DNA of 64,000 bases from Piscicola geometra (lineage: Eukaryota > Annelida > Clitellata > Hirudinida > Piscicolidae), in NCBI GenBank assembly GCA_943735955.1, contig OX030960.1:7499861-7563860 (forward strand), read 5' to 3'. Of the stretch, positions 1 through 12,067 are shown piece after piece; position 1 is the stretch's first letter; every line of letters starts with the position of its first letter. Made by a program: the position numbers and the translations under genes. The notes under the pieces were generated by a model. It was not told where the DNA came from, did not search any database, and worked only from the letters and a program-made list of their open reading frames with translations.

Positions 1-348
1 ATTAAAACATAATATGTAATTCAAAAATATATATATTCTTGGCAATTCTTGATACATTTAATTGTTGAGATATGTTGAGATATGCACCACTTCAATTATC
101 AGCACTCTGCCTTTGAGCTCTTCTAATCAGTACAATTGTATTGTATTCTAGTATTTTGATATTTGATTATAGTTTAATTGTTCAAGTATTCATCGCTTTT
201 TATACATGTTAAGTTTTTTCTATTTTCTTTACTTTGTCTGCCATCATTACTACTACCACCAGGACTTCTTCTATCATGACTACCTCTATCATTTATACTA
301 ATATCATGACTACTACCAAAACGACTACTACTATCATGATCGCCCCAG
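1..348. other. Upstream intron sequence, probably PEX13
   Basis: AT-rich stretch with ACT/CAT-type triplets just before a probable 3' splice site ending at 348. It is read as the intron before the penultimate PEX13 exon because the SH3 coding starts right after it. No other coding signal was recognised. Confidence 0.4.
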
Positions 349-1019
349 ACGCACACCAGCAATGGAGCAAGGGCTTGACGACTCATTACGTGGCGCATGC
401 GAACCACGACTTCGAAGGTCGCCAAGCAGACGAGTTGACCTTCAAGAGAGCCTCTAAGCTCATTGTCGCCCCTGAAGGTTTGGAATGGGAAATATTTTAA
501 AAATATATATAGGGTTAGGTAATTATGTGAAATATTATTATTTGGATTTTGAATATTTTTTTATATAAGGTTAGGCAATTATTTGAAAAGTATGGTAATA
601 TTAAATAATTAATTAATAATAATTATTATTATCAGATCTGTTTCTTGATGCTTGTCACACATTACTTTTCAGAGTTTCAAACATCCTCTCCCAAGGGCTG
701 GTTGCTCGCCTCGGCTGATGGAGAAAGGGTGGGTCTCATTCCCAGAAACTATGTCAGAATCGTCAGCAAGCAGCCCGCCATTCAGCCACTCAGTGCAGAA
801 ACCTCCATCACCAAGCCTGTGGCTTCTGAGGCTTTGAGAACAGGCAGTGCTGGGCATCCAAATGAGGTGTCATTCAAAAATGAGAATCTTTCTACGCAGA
901 AGCAATCAAAAACGAACAGCAAAAAAAATAATTTATCTGCACTTCTGTTTGACGGGATGCTTAGAGATGAAGATGAAACTGCTAGCTCCCCAACTAACGA
1001 CCACAAGACAACCATATAG
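349..1019 (+). CDS. PEX13: PEX13 peroxisomal import protein, last two exons (5' partial)
   Basis: PEX13 is a peroxisomal membrane protein of the docking complex for the import receptor PEX5; its C-terminal SH3 domain faces the cytosol. Two exons are visible: 349-477 and 673-1019, joined in phase 1 (acceptor TTTTCAG, stop at 1017-1019). The first gives the start of an SH3 fold, with HYVAHANHDF and ADELTFKRASKL matching the ALYDF-like strand and the acidic/RT-loop region. The second gives KGWLLASADGERVGLIP and NYVRIV, the Trp and NYV signature typical of the PEX13 SH3. About 75 further residues are Ser/Thr/Lys-rich. The N-terminal Gly-rich part and membrane segments lie left of the window. The start at 349 is the best acceptor, CCCCAG, but the one at 360 is possible. 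An AATAAA at 1176-1181 could be the poly(A) signal. Confidence 0.85.
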
Positions 1020-1412
1020 TTTTAATCTTTCAATCTCAGTTATTATCGGTGATAAATATATTCAAATTTAATTTTTAATTCTTTTTGTTTAAATTCCACA
1101 ATTGAACATATTTTTAAACTTGGATTTTCATGAATATTTTAATCTCACACTACTAATTGAAGTCTTACAAATAAGAATAAATGCCTTTAAATTATTTTCA
1201 GGTAATTCTTAAAAGTTAACATTTTTCAGGTCAGAAACGGAAAAACAAATTGCTTAAATGGTCATACAAATGTTCTATTTGAAGTTTTCAAAAGTTTCAA
1301 GGTCTGATAAAATGGGTTATTATATGTGGTGATTGGGTAGTCAAGTTTTAGTATAATTGCATTATTCATGAACAGATTAAGTATTTATTTTGAATAAAAA
1401 AACGACAAAAAG

Positions 1413-1508
1413 TGCCCTGGGCGAGGATCGAACTCGCAACCTCCGCATATCTAAGTGGCTCGCACTGTCCTATAAGTACGGCGCGCTAACCGATTGCGCC
1501 ACCGGGGC
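1413..1508 (-). tRNA. tRNA-Ile (anticodon UAU) with intron
   Basis: The minus strand folds as a complete tRNA: acceptor stem GCCCCGG with CCAGGGC (one C-A mismatch at the fifth pair), D arm GGCGCAATCGGTTAGCGC, T arm GCGAG-TTCGATC-CTCGC and discriminator A. The anticodon stem CCGTA/TGCGG is split by an intron of about 22 nt placed one base after the anticodon TAT, the normal eukaryotic position. Animal tRNA-Ile(UAU) genes are characteristically intron-bearing, and this sequence closely follows that family. Box A (TGGCGCAATCGG) and box B (GTTCGATCC) are intact, so it is probably functional. Confidence 0.95.
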
Positions 1509-1712
1509 AATGTCTCATCTGTCATTTTGTCAACTTGAAATATTTTAAGATCAAATAAAACAAAATTTTTACTTTTTTGCAAACTTTTTAAACTTTAAAA
1601 ATAGAAAAAACTTAATTGTATCAAGCTTTTTATTATTGATCTTTGCTTCCGGGTACTTTAAAGAATTCAAAAATTTAACAACTTCAAATTAATCAAATCG
1701 AAAAAAACTACT

Positions 1713-4700
1713 ATGAAGAAATTGTCTAATCATTTACAATCTAAAATTCGTTCTACAGTTTGTATAACCGATTTCCAAAGTTGTGTTTATGAACTCATTT
1801 TGAATAGTATCGATTCGAATGCAAATGTTATTAATATATTTGTTAGTTACGATGACGGGAGAAATATAGAAGTGAGGGATAACGGAAGTTCAATGTCATA
1901 TGAAGAACTAACGTGGTCGGGGGAAAGGTTTTAAGTTTTTTTTTTTTTATTTAGTTTTAAAAATTTTGAATACATGCAAATACTAACAAGGATCTGAAAT
2001 ATTTGAAGGTACTTCACAAAAAAATGTTCATCGGAAGAAGACTTGGATGTCGGTGAGAACGATTTGCATGGCTTCAGAGGGGAAGCGCTGGCGAACATGG
2101 CTGACTTATGCGAGTATCTGACCATCAAGTGTTACCTCCCTGGTCACAAACTAGTCAAAATCTTCAAAGCGGGAAAGTTGGTTAAACTATCGTCCTACCC
2201 AGATCAAAACCACGAAAAGAGAACTCACAAAACCGTTGTAAAAATCGAAAATTTGTTTTTCAAAATGTCTGTCAGGCTGAAGCATATAGAGCCAATTTTT
2301 GAATCTGAGAGTGTATACAAGCTTGTTACCTCTTTCGCGCTTCTTTATCACCAAATCGAATTTTCTGTACAAACTTCAACGCGCCCTAAAATAACGTTTT
2401 CGAAATCATCTTCTTCATTATCCGTCTGCGAGAACTTATTTGGCCCTTATTTGAAAAATTGCCTAGTCAAGATGGCGATATCAAACGGTAAAAGAGGAGA
2501 AATTTCAAAGGAAAGCACATACACAACAGACTTTAATAGAAAAGACAGTAAATCTTTAAATTCTCGAGATGTAACTCATGATGAGGCGAAACACTTTTGT
2601 AGTATAAAAGAAAGAAATAATAACATTAGAATGAAGGGATATGTAGGCGTTTTGAAGAAAGCCGGATTATCTTTCAAATACTTGTACTTTAACAGCAAAC
2701 CAGTGCATTTCAACAGCGATGTGCACAATGAAATTCAAAGCGAGTTCAAACGCCTGAAAAAGATGATTGAACTTCGGAAGTTTGAGATGCTGGGAGAGGA
2801 GGGGAAGAAGGTTAAATGCTCCGAATACGAGCTGGCTTATCTTCTGAGTATAAAAGTGAACTGCAAGAAGTACGAGACGTTGCATTGCTACCACTCGGTG
2901 GCTAGTGAATTGATCAAAACGCTCATGATCACTGTTAAAAGATTGCTACTAGAAGGAATGCACAAGAGAAGCTACTATAACACGAGTAACAAAAAAATGA
3001 AATTACATAATGGTGCTGATGATGATGATGATGGTGCTGATGATGGTGCTGATGATGATGATGAGGTGTTAAACTTGAACGAGATGCGTGGAATGAAGAG
3101 AGCGGCTGAGAGGTTGCTGAAGATGGTGGAAAGAGACAATGAGGAGTGGAAAGAGAAGGAAAAAAAATTCAATGATGCTAACAAAGATGATGGTGGTGCT
3201 GGTGTTGATGATGGTGATGATGATGGTGCAAAAAAGAAGGTTGATAAAATGTATAGAAATCAAAGCGTTGAGAAAAATATATTATGCAACATGAAAAATG
3301 AATTTTATAATAGTGAAGAGAATAATGACGATGGATTGGCCTATACATCCTTGAAGTATAAATCGATAATAAATAATGAATCGATAGATGGCAGTACAGA
3401 ACATGAAAGGATGAATGGCATGGGCAGTAACTGTAATAACAACACTGTTGTGGAGGGAATTGAGGAGGTGGTTGAAAAGGGTAGCCACGATGTGCTTGAT
3501 TACAGCGAACTTTTCATTGAAGCATCAACACTTGAACAAAAAAGTCAGACATCTCCAAGAAAGATATTGGGAGAGTTGTTAGCATTACCTGCGACATCAT
3601 CATTATTTCCATCATCATCATCAACATCTTTTCCACCACCATTATTTCTCATAAAATCATCATCGTTATCATTTCCACCAACATCAAAAACAACTCCATC
3701 ATTATGTACAAATGCCGACTCTTCCTTTTTAATTTATAAACCTTCATCAATACAAGCCGCAAGACAACACCTCTCTTCCACAACCACAACAACATCCAGC
3801 ACCGTTCTTTCCATCAAGCATTCCACACCTACCTACACTTCGCCTCCATGCAGCATCATCAAACCGGCTACTTTCACATTCAATTCGTCTGCATCGACGC
3901 CAGGGTTAAAATCGACTTTCAAGAAGCATCCTCCATTACCTCTCTCGTCATCTTATATTCCTCCAACATCACTACCAAAACTATCAGCGTGTACTGAATT
4001 ATCATTACAACAACAAAACGGAAAAAAATGTATAGCACCATCGCAACAACAACTGCAACATGTTCTTTCATTACAAAATCAACAACCACAAATACTAAAA
4101 CAACAGCCACAAAAAGTTCTCCCGTTAAAACAACAAAAACTACCACAACAACAAGCGCAACAAATTCTTCTACTACAACATCAACAACAACAACTAGTAC
4201 AACAAAAACAACGAAAACAACAAAACAAGCCACAAATGCCTTCAAACACAGTTCAGGGCCTCACCGGCATTTGCAGTAACCACTTCAAACGAACCTTTTC
4301 CTCTCAAAATGGCGAAAACCTTGTCGACATCAACCGCCACATCAGACGCCACTTAAAAAAGAATTTACACGCCAACCAATCACAAGAAGGGCTCTTCGAT
4401 TCTAAAAATACCCACCAATCAGATAATTATTTAGTTATTTCTTCGTCATTCAACAACCAGTCACAAATGAGTTTTAGTGCATCTATAAATACTAACCAAT
4501 CAAATTTGAACATTGAAAGGTTTAAATATAGGAACCAATCGGGAAGAAGAGGGCAGTTAGGGAGGGTAAGAGGAGTGAAGGGGGTGATGGAAGATTTTGT
4601 GAAAGGGGTTGAGGAGGGATGCAAGCAGGTGAGTGGTCGTTCGGTACTCGATAATAAAACTATAAATTATAATATTAATATAATGAATATTAATTATTTT

Positions 4701-5266
4701 TTATTACTATTGTAATTATTACAATAAATGTTTTTAAATTAATACATTCTCATTTCCCTATTTCTGCAGACGTGTGGGAGCAACTCACAACCACAGGCTG
4801 TATCCTTCGACAAGGACATCTTCGGGACACTTCAGGTTCATGAAATCATTTTCACCTTTTTTTAATCTATTAGTTTCGTTCAAAATCCCCAGGTGTATGA
4901 ATCAAATAGACGCCATTACTAAAACAATTCATTCTTTATTTTTGTCTAATGCCTACAACCTGTAGGTTACAGGTGTATGAATCAAATAGACGCCATTATT
5001 GAATCACTTTCTCGTGCAGATCATAGGCCAAGTTGACAAGAGCTTCATCGCCTGCAGAGTCTCTGTCAAGGGTACGCTGAGAAATTCATGACCCACCAAC
5101 ATAATGATATATTCCATTATATATTATTATTTATTTTATGTTATATAATATATTGTATTTATCAATATCACTTTGGGTTATATTAAAGTTTTTATTTCAA
5201 CCGGATTAGAGAGGTTCTGTTGAGGATGCCACTGCCTACACACACATACACACACGCGCGCACACA

Positions 5267-5345
<79 letters not shown>

Positions 5346-6150
5346 GCCGTAACAGGCAGCTTCATGGTGGTCTTGGTGGACCAGCATGCAGCCCATGAGA
5401 GGGTCAGACTTGAGAGGTTCACCCATGGTCACTGCCCTCTTATTTTATCATTGTTATCATCAATAGTAATAGTAGTATAACCAAAAGTATAGAACAACTT
5501 GTACTTTTTTATATTTGTTTTTATATACCCTTTTTCAACTTTCATCAATCAAAATGTAATAGTTCTATTATTGACAATAATTGTATATATATATATTTTT
5601 TTATTTGATTAATTAAAAAGCTTTATATAAATATTATTGATTGATTGACCAACAGAACTAAAGACGAAAATGCTGGATGGCGATGGAGGCAAGGGTGTGG
5701 TGTTGGCGTGCAAAAGCATCCACCCCCACGTGACCATTCCCCTGCCCAGGGATGCAGTCAGAGTCATCAGCACCAACGTATCTGTCTTCTTCAAATACGG
5801 TGAGTTTTTGTGTTTGTTCGAAAAATGTTTATTTTCTTTTATTTCTAAATGAAATTTAAACATTTTGGTATTCAGATTTAATTTTTTTACATTTTAGTTT
5901 ATTTGATTAAGCTTTTAAAATTAAATGCCTTTAATAAAAAAATATTTTCTATAGTATTCAGTTTAATTAATCCCTTCATAAAATTCATATTATTTGCTAA
6001 TTTCTCCCGATTCTCAGGTCTTAGGTTTTACCTCCCATCACTTGACGACCCCATCAGAGCAAACCCTTCAAGAAATAAGCACCAAAGCTATATCAATGAT
6101 AACTGTTTGAATGCAGATGATCATGGTGGTGACGAAAGGAAGGGTGATGG

Positions 6151-6197
<47 letters not shown>

Positions 6198-6471
6198 ATA
6201 CAAGAGTGGTCGTCGTGAATTGCATTCCAGAATGCGTTGATGAGAAGTACAGCAAGCTACCGCTCCTGATCAGGGTGAGGAATCTATCTGATCTATCAAT
6301 CACTCAATCAATCTATCTATCAATAAATTCATTAATCAATCTATTCATCCATTCATCTACCAATTAATTAATTATTCTAACTTATTTTTTCCTTCAATAT
6401 TTTAAAATCACTAATTATCGATTAATGACCACTGCACAGAATCTAGTGCTGGAGATTTTAGAGGTAAACTT

Positions 6472-6525
<54 letters not shown>

Positions 6526-7179
6526 TCAAATAGACATAAATTCCATGAAATTTTTGGAAAATACCACCATAATTAATTACAAATGGTTAATTAGGAATAA
6601 TTAGTAATTTTCAAATTCTTCGTCTTTATACAACCACCGCCACCATCTTCTCCATCTCCTCTTTCCTCCCAGAACATCTCTAAGGGCTCTTGTTTTAGCA
6701 TGCTTCCCCAGGCCATCCACCACTGCCTCTGCTCCGTCGCATGCCACGGTGAGCAACAGTAATTATACAATACAATAAAATACAACAAAATACTATACAA
6801 TACAACGACGAGTATTATCAACGTGATGTAAACCAGGACGGGCTTCAAGACTTCGTAATAATTTCCATTGGGAATTTTCCAGCAATCGATCACTTATTCC
6901 CATCAATTATCTCTCCTCTCAACAAATTCAAATGTCATTCACCACTATCCATCACCACACAAACATCTTTTCACATCCATTTATTCACACACCAACCATC
7001 CATCCGTTCCACCCGCACCAGGCGCTATCAAGTTCGGTGATCCCCTAGATGGGGACGCCATGCAAACTCTATTGGATCGGTTGTCCCTCTGTAGTCTGCC
7101 ATTCCAGTGCGCGCATGGCCGTCCCTCGATGATCCCTCTAGTGGACATGGGTCGATTGAGGGAGGGATTGAGGCTTTGA
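1713..7179 (+). CDS. MLH3: MLH3, MutL-gamma subunit (mismatch repair / meiotic endonuclease), complete
   Basis: MLH3 pairs with MLH1 to form MutL-gamma, the nuclear endonuclease that resolves meiotic crossovers and aids mismatch repair. Ten exons fit by phase: 1713-1927, 2009-4628, 4770-4835, 5020-5071, 5356-5427, 5656-5799, 6018-6274, 6440-6463, 6673-6748 and 7022-7179; they total 3684 nt, 1227 residues (human about 1450). The N-terminal GHKL ATPase has E27 and N31 in ELILNSID, DNGSSM at 56-61 (normally DNGxGM) and GFRGEAL at 93-99. Exon 2 carries a long, poorly conserved Asp-, Ser- and Gln-rich linker. The C-terminal endonuclease site is complete: DQHAAHERVRLE (993-1004), ACHG (1173-1176) and FQCAHGRPSM (1203-1212). 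Exon 7 adds a ten-Asp run inside the C-terminal domain. The exon 5 donor at 5428 was chosen over 5417 because only it keeps phase. AATAAA lies at 7490. Confidence 0.93.
4890..4998 (+). repeat. 29-bp direct duplication in MLH3 intron 3
   Basis: A 29-bp segment beginning CAGGTGTATGAATC occurs identically at 4890-4918 and 4970-4998, an 80-bp period. A weaker related stretch, CAGGTTCATGAAATC, spans the exon 3 donor at 4833-4847. The repeat brings two extra CAG/GT-like splice motifs into the intron before exon 4. Confidence 0.85.
5238..5345 (+). repeat. (CA)n microsatellite before MLH3 exon 5
   Basis: A nearly uninterrupted CA run ends about ten bases before the 3' splice site at 5355. It replaces the usual pyrimidine tract of that intron. 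Confidence 0.95.
6473..6525 (+). repeat. (CAT)n microsatellite in MLH3 intron 8
   Basis: About 17 CAT units follow ten bases after the 5' splice site of the 24-nt exon 8. It is intronic and not translated in the model. Confidence 0.95.
6760..6852 (+). repeat. Dispersed fold-back repeat, single arm (MLH3 intron 9)
   Basis: A TACAATACAA-rich stretch leads into CGACGAGTATTATCAACG, then GTAAACCAGGACGGGCTTC. The same order of blocks is found at 12068-12133 and at the right arm of the element at 62136-62585. Only one arm is present here. Ends are not certain. Confidence 0.7.
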
Positions 7180-9060
7180 TGGAGGGTTTTGGAGGTGGAG
7201 GGAGTGGAGGGAGGGGGGGGGGGTAAATGGTGGTGGAGGTGGTGAGGGAAGGATGGTGAGGGTTGTGGAGGGGGGAAGAAGGATGGTGAGGGTTGTGAAA
7301 GGGTGAGGAAGGATGGTGCAAGAATTGTGGAGACGATTGAAAGTAGAAATGGCTGATGTGTTGTTAAAATGAATTAATGTTTTTTAGATTTTTTTCTTTT
7401 ATCATATTTTAAATGATTTCAATATTTGTTTTCAAATATATTTAAATTGAAAAGTTGTACATTTAAAATTTACCGAAATTTATTGTGTCAATAAATTCCT
7501 AAACGCCCTTTTCAATTAAAGCCGCACAATTCAGGCCGTATAGTGTTATGGAAGGCTGGCTAATAGATAACTGTCAATTACATCAATCAATCCATCAGAT
7601 AAGCTCCCTGTATATCCACCCTCTAATCATCTGCAGCTTCTTTTCTTATATGATAAATAGCTTTTATATAAAGTATTATTAATATTTTTATTTTCAATAT
7701 GCCGAAGTTATTTTTCTTGCTAATTCTTTTTTAATTTGACATTTAATAAATCGAATTTGTTTCGATTAAGATCTAATTGGCAGGGTTTAATACCCGAGAT
7801 GGATACTTTATTACTAAAGTGTCGCTTATGGAAGCGTTTAAAAGAATTTTTATTATAAAACTTTATACTGTATATTTAAGGCTTAAATAAAAAATCTATT
7901 TAATTAAAATAGGAAACAAATCTGTATGATTAAAAGAAAAAATAACAAATCTATTTAATTAAAATAACAAAAACAATTGGCTTACTCTTATTCCTTTCTT
8001 AGTACATTAATTCTTACTTCATTAATGGCCTTGCAACAACTCAATTTGTAATTAGATCCACTGGATGTGACAATTCTTGTGCTCCAACTTCACCTGCGGC
8101 TATCTCTCACCGCGTCCACACATCCCAAATGTCTTCACTCACGCACGCAAACACACAGAAATTGAAATAAAGGCACCTAAATGTATATTTCACTATCGAT
8201 TATAGGATATAAGAATAAGTTTAAATTATAACTAAAAATATAAAACATCCACCGATCAAAGGAAATATCCACTAAAACTCAGGAAAAACTAGTCTGCACT
8301 ACTCAGTATCAGGGGAGTTAAACTAGAGGTAGTAGAGGGTGGTAGTGATAATGGCAAGCTAGAGAGGGAGACAGTACATTGATACAAGAGCATGTGCCAC
8401 ACAGCAGGAGGTCTGCTGTCACAGGCGTTCATGCCCTGCCGAGGTGTCATTGAACTCTCCCGTGATTCGTGTCTTCAACTTGCGCCCTTTGCTTGTTTGT
8501 TTGTTTCTTTATTGCTCATTTAAGTTGTTTTTTTCAGTTCACTTTTGTGAAAATTTATTTATTTAATTTTTTAAAGATCTTTTATCATTAATTGTTTTAA
8601 CAATATTTTTTATTCATTATTTTTGTCAAAAATATTTTTTATACTTAATTGTTTCAAAGATTTTTATATTATCTATATTATTGATTTTGTTGTTTTGACG
8701 AAGATTGGAAGGATAAAGCAAAGGCGGAGAATGTGTGAATTTAAGTGATTGAAATGAAGTTGTTAATACAGTACGTACTCGTATCATAACTTATATTTGG
8801 CATATAGAAATTAAATGTTTTTTACAAATTACTTTTTTAACTGAATAAATCCTAAAATAATTTTTAATAATGAGAAATAAACCCAAGAAAGCTCTTTACT
8901 AATCGTCTCGCCTATAATAACAAGCGTACCTTGTTTATGCGAGGGTGTATCTATTAAGAGTGCCCAAGGACCTCTCAATTTATATTCAAAGATAAACACT
9001 CGTTTGACAACTCTACACTTGCATCTAATTGTATTGGTAGTTGATTAATCACGTATGTGT
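7180..9060. other. MLH3 3' UTR and intergenic DNA
   Basis: The first 150 bases are G-rich with a GGAAGGATGGTGAGG-like short tandem repeat. A poly(A) signal AATAAA lies at 7490-7495. The rest is AT-rich. The block 8290-8480 is less AT-rich than its surroundings and may be an old transposon fragment, but no ends or coding domain were recognised. Confidence 0.5.
7490..7495 (+). terminator. Poly(A) signal of MLH3
   Basis: AATAAA about 310 bases after the MLH3 stop codon, the first canonical hexamer downstream. Confidence 0.55.
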
Positions 9061-9068
9061 GTAGCCAC

Positions 9069-10662
9069 TAGAGGTCGGACATGGACGATTTTTCATTCCC
9101 GGTCCCGTCCCGTTCCCGAAATTTGTTTTCCCGTCCCGTCCCGTTCCCGATGGGACATCAGAATTTTGATTCCCGTCCCGTCCCGTTCCCGAAATTTTTT
9201 TCCCGTCCCGTCCCGTTCCCGATGGGACATCAGAATTTTGATTCCCGTCCCGTCCCGTTCCCGAAATTTTTTTTCCCGTTCCGACCCGTTCCCGAAAGCT
9301 TTTTGTTTTTTTATTCATTTTCGCTGCTGTTTTTACTGGTCCCAAACTTGCTAGTTCTAAAATTTCTTAAAATTTATTATTTGAAAGTCAGAGAATATTT
9401 CTTTTAATGAAATAAAAAAAACACGATTTAAAGTTCAATATTTATTGAAATGAAAGTATTGTTTTTGAGTTATTCAATCAAGTCTTTATTGCTTTTCACA
9501 CGGGTTAAACCGTTAAGAGTTTCAGCTTTCAAATGAGATGATTTTGGGTCTGAAGTTAAACGACCACATATTGAAAAATTCTGTTCACAGCGAATATAAC
9601 ATGCAGATACACTAAACAAAATTTTGGCTACTTCTTGTACTATTTTAAAATTGCTCATTTTACTCCAATAAAATAAAACATCTTTATAATTTTCAATTTT
9701 TTTTGGGACGTAATTGTGAATATTTGTTCAATTCATCCTCTTCTGAATTTTTTTCTTTGTTCATTATTACTAATTTTTCAATAATGTTAGAAATATGTTT
9801 TTAAACAACATTCTTATTCTCTACAACTGCAAATATAAAATCATTCGTATAATTTGATAGTATAATAATTTTATTATAATTTTTACATTATAAAAACAAA
9901 CATAATAGGTCTAAATAACCATCATTTGTTTTTTTTCTCAAAGGCACTGCAGCTTGGTCTGGCTGTAAAAAATAGAATTAAATTTTTTCTAATGAAAGTC
10001 TTGGTATTTATTTCTCTTCTATCCCAAACTTCTTTCCTATTATTCTTTCATACTGGGGATGCAACAGACATGCTGTCATACGAATAAGATCAATGGCATT
10101 TTTTCTTTTGTCGAAATGATCAACTGAGCAATCATTTGGAAATTAATCATTCAAATTCAAAGTATTAATTTATAAAATTAAAATAATATAACTGACCATT
10201 TTGATTTCATCTGAAAAGTTTTCATCATCACCCATTTGTTCTAATCTCCCTAATCTCTGGACTCATCATAACAACTTCAAATGTAGTGTTGGAGGTTTTG
10301 ATATTGGCAATGGTGGCTTCGTTATACTTTTCCATTGCATTTAATACTTATTTTAAGTACGGAGTATCCATGAAATAAAGATTTCCATACTTAAAAGTTT
10401 GCTGAAAAATCATTGTTAAAGAATCCAATCCCAATAACTGTTATTCCCGTTTTTCCCGTTCCCGATTTAAAAGTTGATTCCCGTTCCCGTCTTTTCCCGT
10501 TCCCGATTTGAATGTTGATTCCCGTTCCCGTTCCCGTCCCGAAAACCTATTCCCGGTTCCCGACTTTTCCCGTCCCGAAATTAATTTTCATTCCCGTTCC
10601 CGCGGGAGTCCCGCAGGTACCCGCGGGTACCCGGTCAGATCGGGTACCCGGTCCGACCTCTA
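9069..10662 (-). mobile_element. Decayed hAT-type DNA transposon with intact ends
   Basis: The 1594-bp element starts with TAGAGGTCGGAC and ends with its exact inverse, GTCCGACCTCTA. It is flanked on both sides by the same 8 bp, GTAGCCAC (9061-9068 and 10663-10670), the target-site duplication length of the hAT superfamily; the TAGAG start also fits hAT termini. Both subterminal regions (9098-9290 and 10445-10600) are built of TTCCCG/CCCGTCCCG short repeats, with a 60-bp unit tandemly repeated on the left side. The interior carries transposase remnants on the minus strand. The perfect duplication indicates a single clean insertion, while the broken reading frame shows it is no longer autonomous. 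Confidence 0.88.
9470..10430 (-). pseudogene. hAT transposase remnant
   Basis: The longest open piece, 9470-9658, encodes ACYIRCEQNFSICGRLTS and NGLTRVKSNKDL, which fit the C-terminal hAT dimerisation region (normally P-x-S-S-x-x-S-E-R-x-F followed by a V-x-L-x-x-N motif). Further upstream on the same strand, about 10260-10400, NLYFMDTPYLK and a following helix resemble the LDPRFK block that precedes it in the family, in correct order. Stops and frameshifts separate the two parts, and the N-terminal zinc finger was not found. The call rests on family-style similarity read by eye. Confidence 0.6.
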
Positions 10663-12067
10663 GTAGCCACTAAAGATGTCTATTGCAGAGAAATGGGATT
10701 GAGTGAAGCATTAATTCGAAATTAATGGGATTATAATGGTTTATAATTAATAAATTGAAGAATAAAAAGTAAAAGAATAAAAAATGAGCAATTGAATCTT
10801 ATTGCAAAAAACAGTCCCCACGAGAACCATCAAAAGAAGATTCGAAGCAATTCTTCAATCCAGCATCGGCACATTTCTCTACAACTTAGTTGACTTTTAG
10901 GCTGCCGCAAAGCCTTCCACACGGATGGTTCCGACTGATTAGCATGTGTCCCTCGTGGCTGGAGAAGACTTTCGAGCGGTGAAGAGATAAGCTCAAAGAA
11001 GTCTTATCTCAATGGCTGTGCTGTGCTGTGGTGCTTCTTGGTGTGGTTCGTGGTGTGGTTCGTGGTGTGGTTCGTGGTGTGGTTTCGTGGTGTGGTTCGT
11101 GGTGCTTGTCTGTTAGGAGGGAAGTTAATGTGGTAGTTTTTGGAGAAAGTTGCAGTTAACTTTCTGAGTGAATAAAATAAGAAATTTAATTTTTTATAAA
11201 TCACTTTTTTGACATTTTAATTTTTTTAATTCTTAGCAATTCATATTAAATTGAATATTTCAACCAAATAACTTCTCAACTTGCATTTTCCAGCATTAGA
11301 ATCTTATACGAAAATTACATTTCAATTACAGCCCTCCTGCCTGGCCAGGAGACAGTAATTAGCGATTATTTCTGACGCAAGCAAGACATTCCGTGACGTG
11401 TGCTCTATTCGCAAGGCTCTGACGTAATACGGTGTGTCTAAACGACGCAAACGTGCTTTTTTAAAGAGAATTTTTTTTGTTTAATACATTTGGGGAAAGT
11501 TTGGTATTCTAATTTGGGCCTATTAATTTCATTTTTACGGCTTTATTAAAAATCACTTTTGGAATATTTGTTTTAATCAGAAGATATTTAAATTTTTGTG
11601 GAATAAATGGCTACAGACTTTGCAGACAGCTTTTGCTCTTTTAGATTCAAGCCAGCACGCAATGAGCCTCACTACTTGACATTTTACGTAACATCATACC
11701 AACACACATACATGCGAACATACAAACACATACATACAAAGAAGAGAACACATAGACACATACATGCAAAGATACAAACAGATACATGCACAAATAAGAA
11801 AACACATACAATTGGGACAGACAGAAGAATAAAAGAACTCAATTGACAGGAGCATCTTCATTAGTGAGTTTCTTGATTGTATTTTCACATGTGTTTGCGT
11901 TTTCGTATGTGTTTTTAAGTTCATATGTGTTTTTTGTTCATTTTTGTTTGTATGTTCATATGTGTTTGTATAATCATGTGTGTTTGTATAATCATGTGTT
12001 TGTATTTTCATGTTTACTTCCACATCCTTGTATGTACGCATGGACGCATGAATGTGTTTCAGATTTT

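Noticed and set aside
5178..5432. Open frames of Cys-Val or His-Thr repeats over CA runs, here and at 19.5, 36.3, 48.1, 55.3 and 58.1 kb
   Set aside because: Translation of dinucleotide repeats in every frame on both strands; no unique sequence or gene structure.
9098..9290. Regularly spaced GC-rich repeats considered as a CRISPR array
   Set aside because: Animal nuclear DNA, degenerate short units and no unique spacers; explained as transposon subterminal repeats.
9055..9407. Open frames on both strands over TTCCCG repeats, Arg/Ser/Pro-rich
   Set aside because: They are the subterminal repeats of the hAT element, not a gene.
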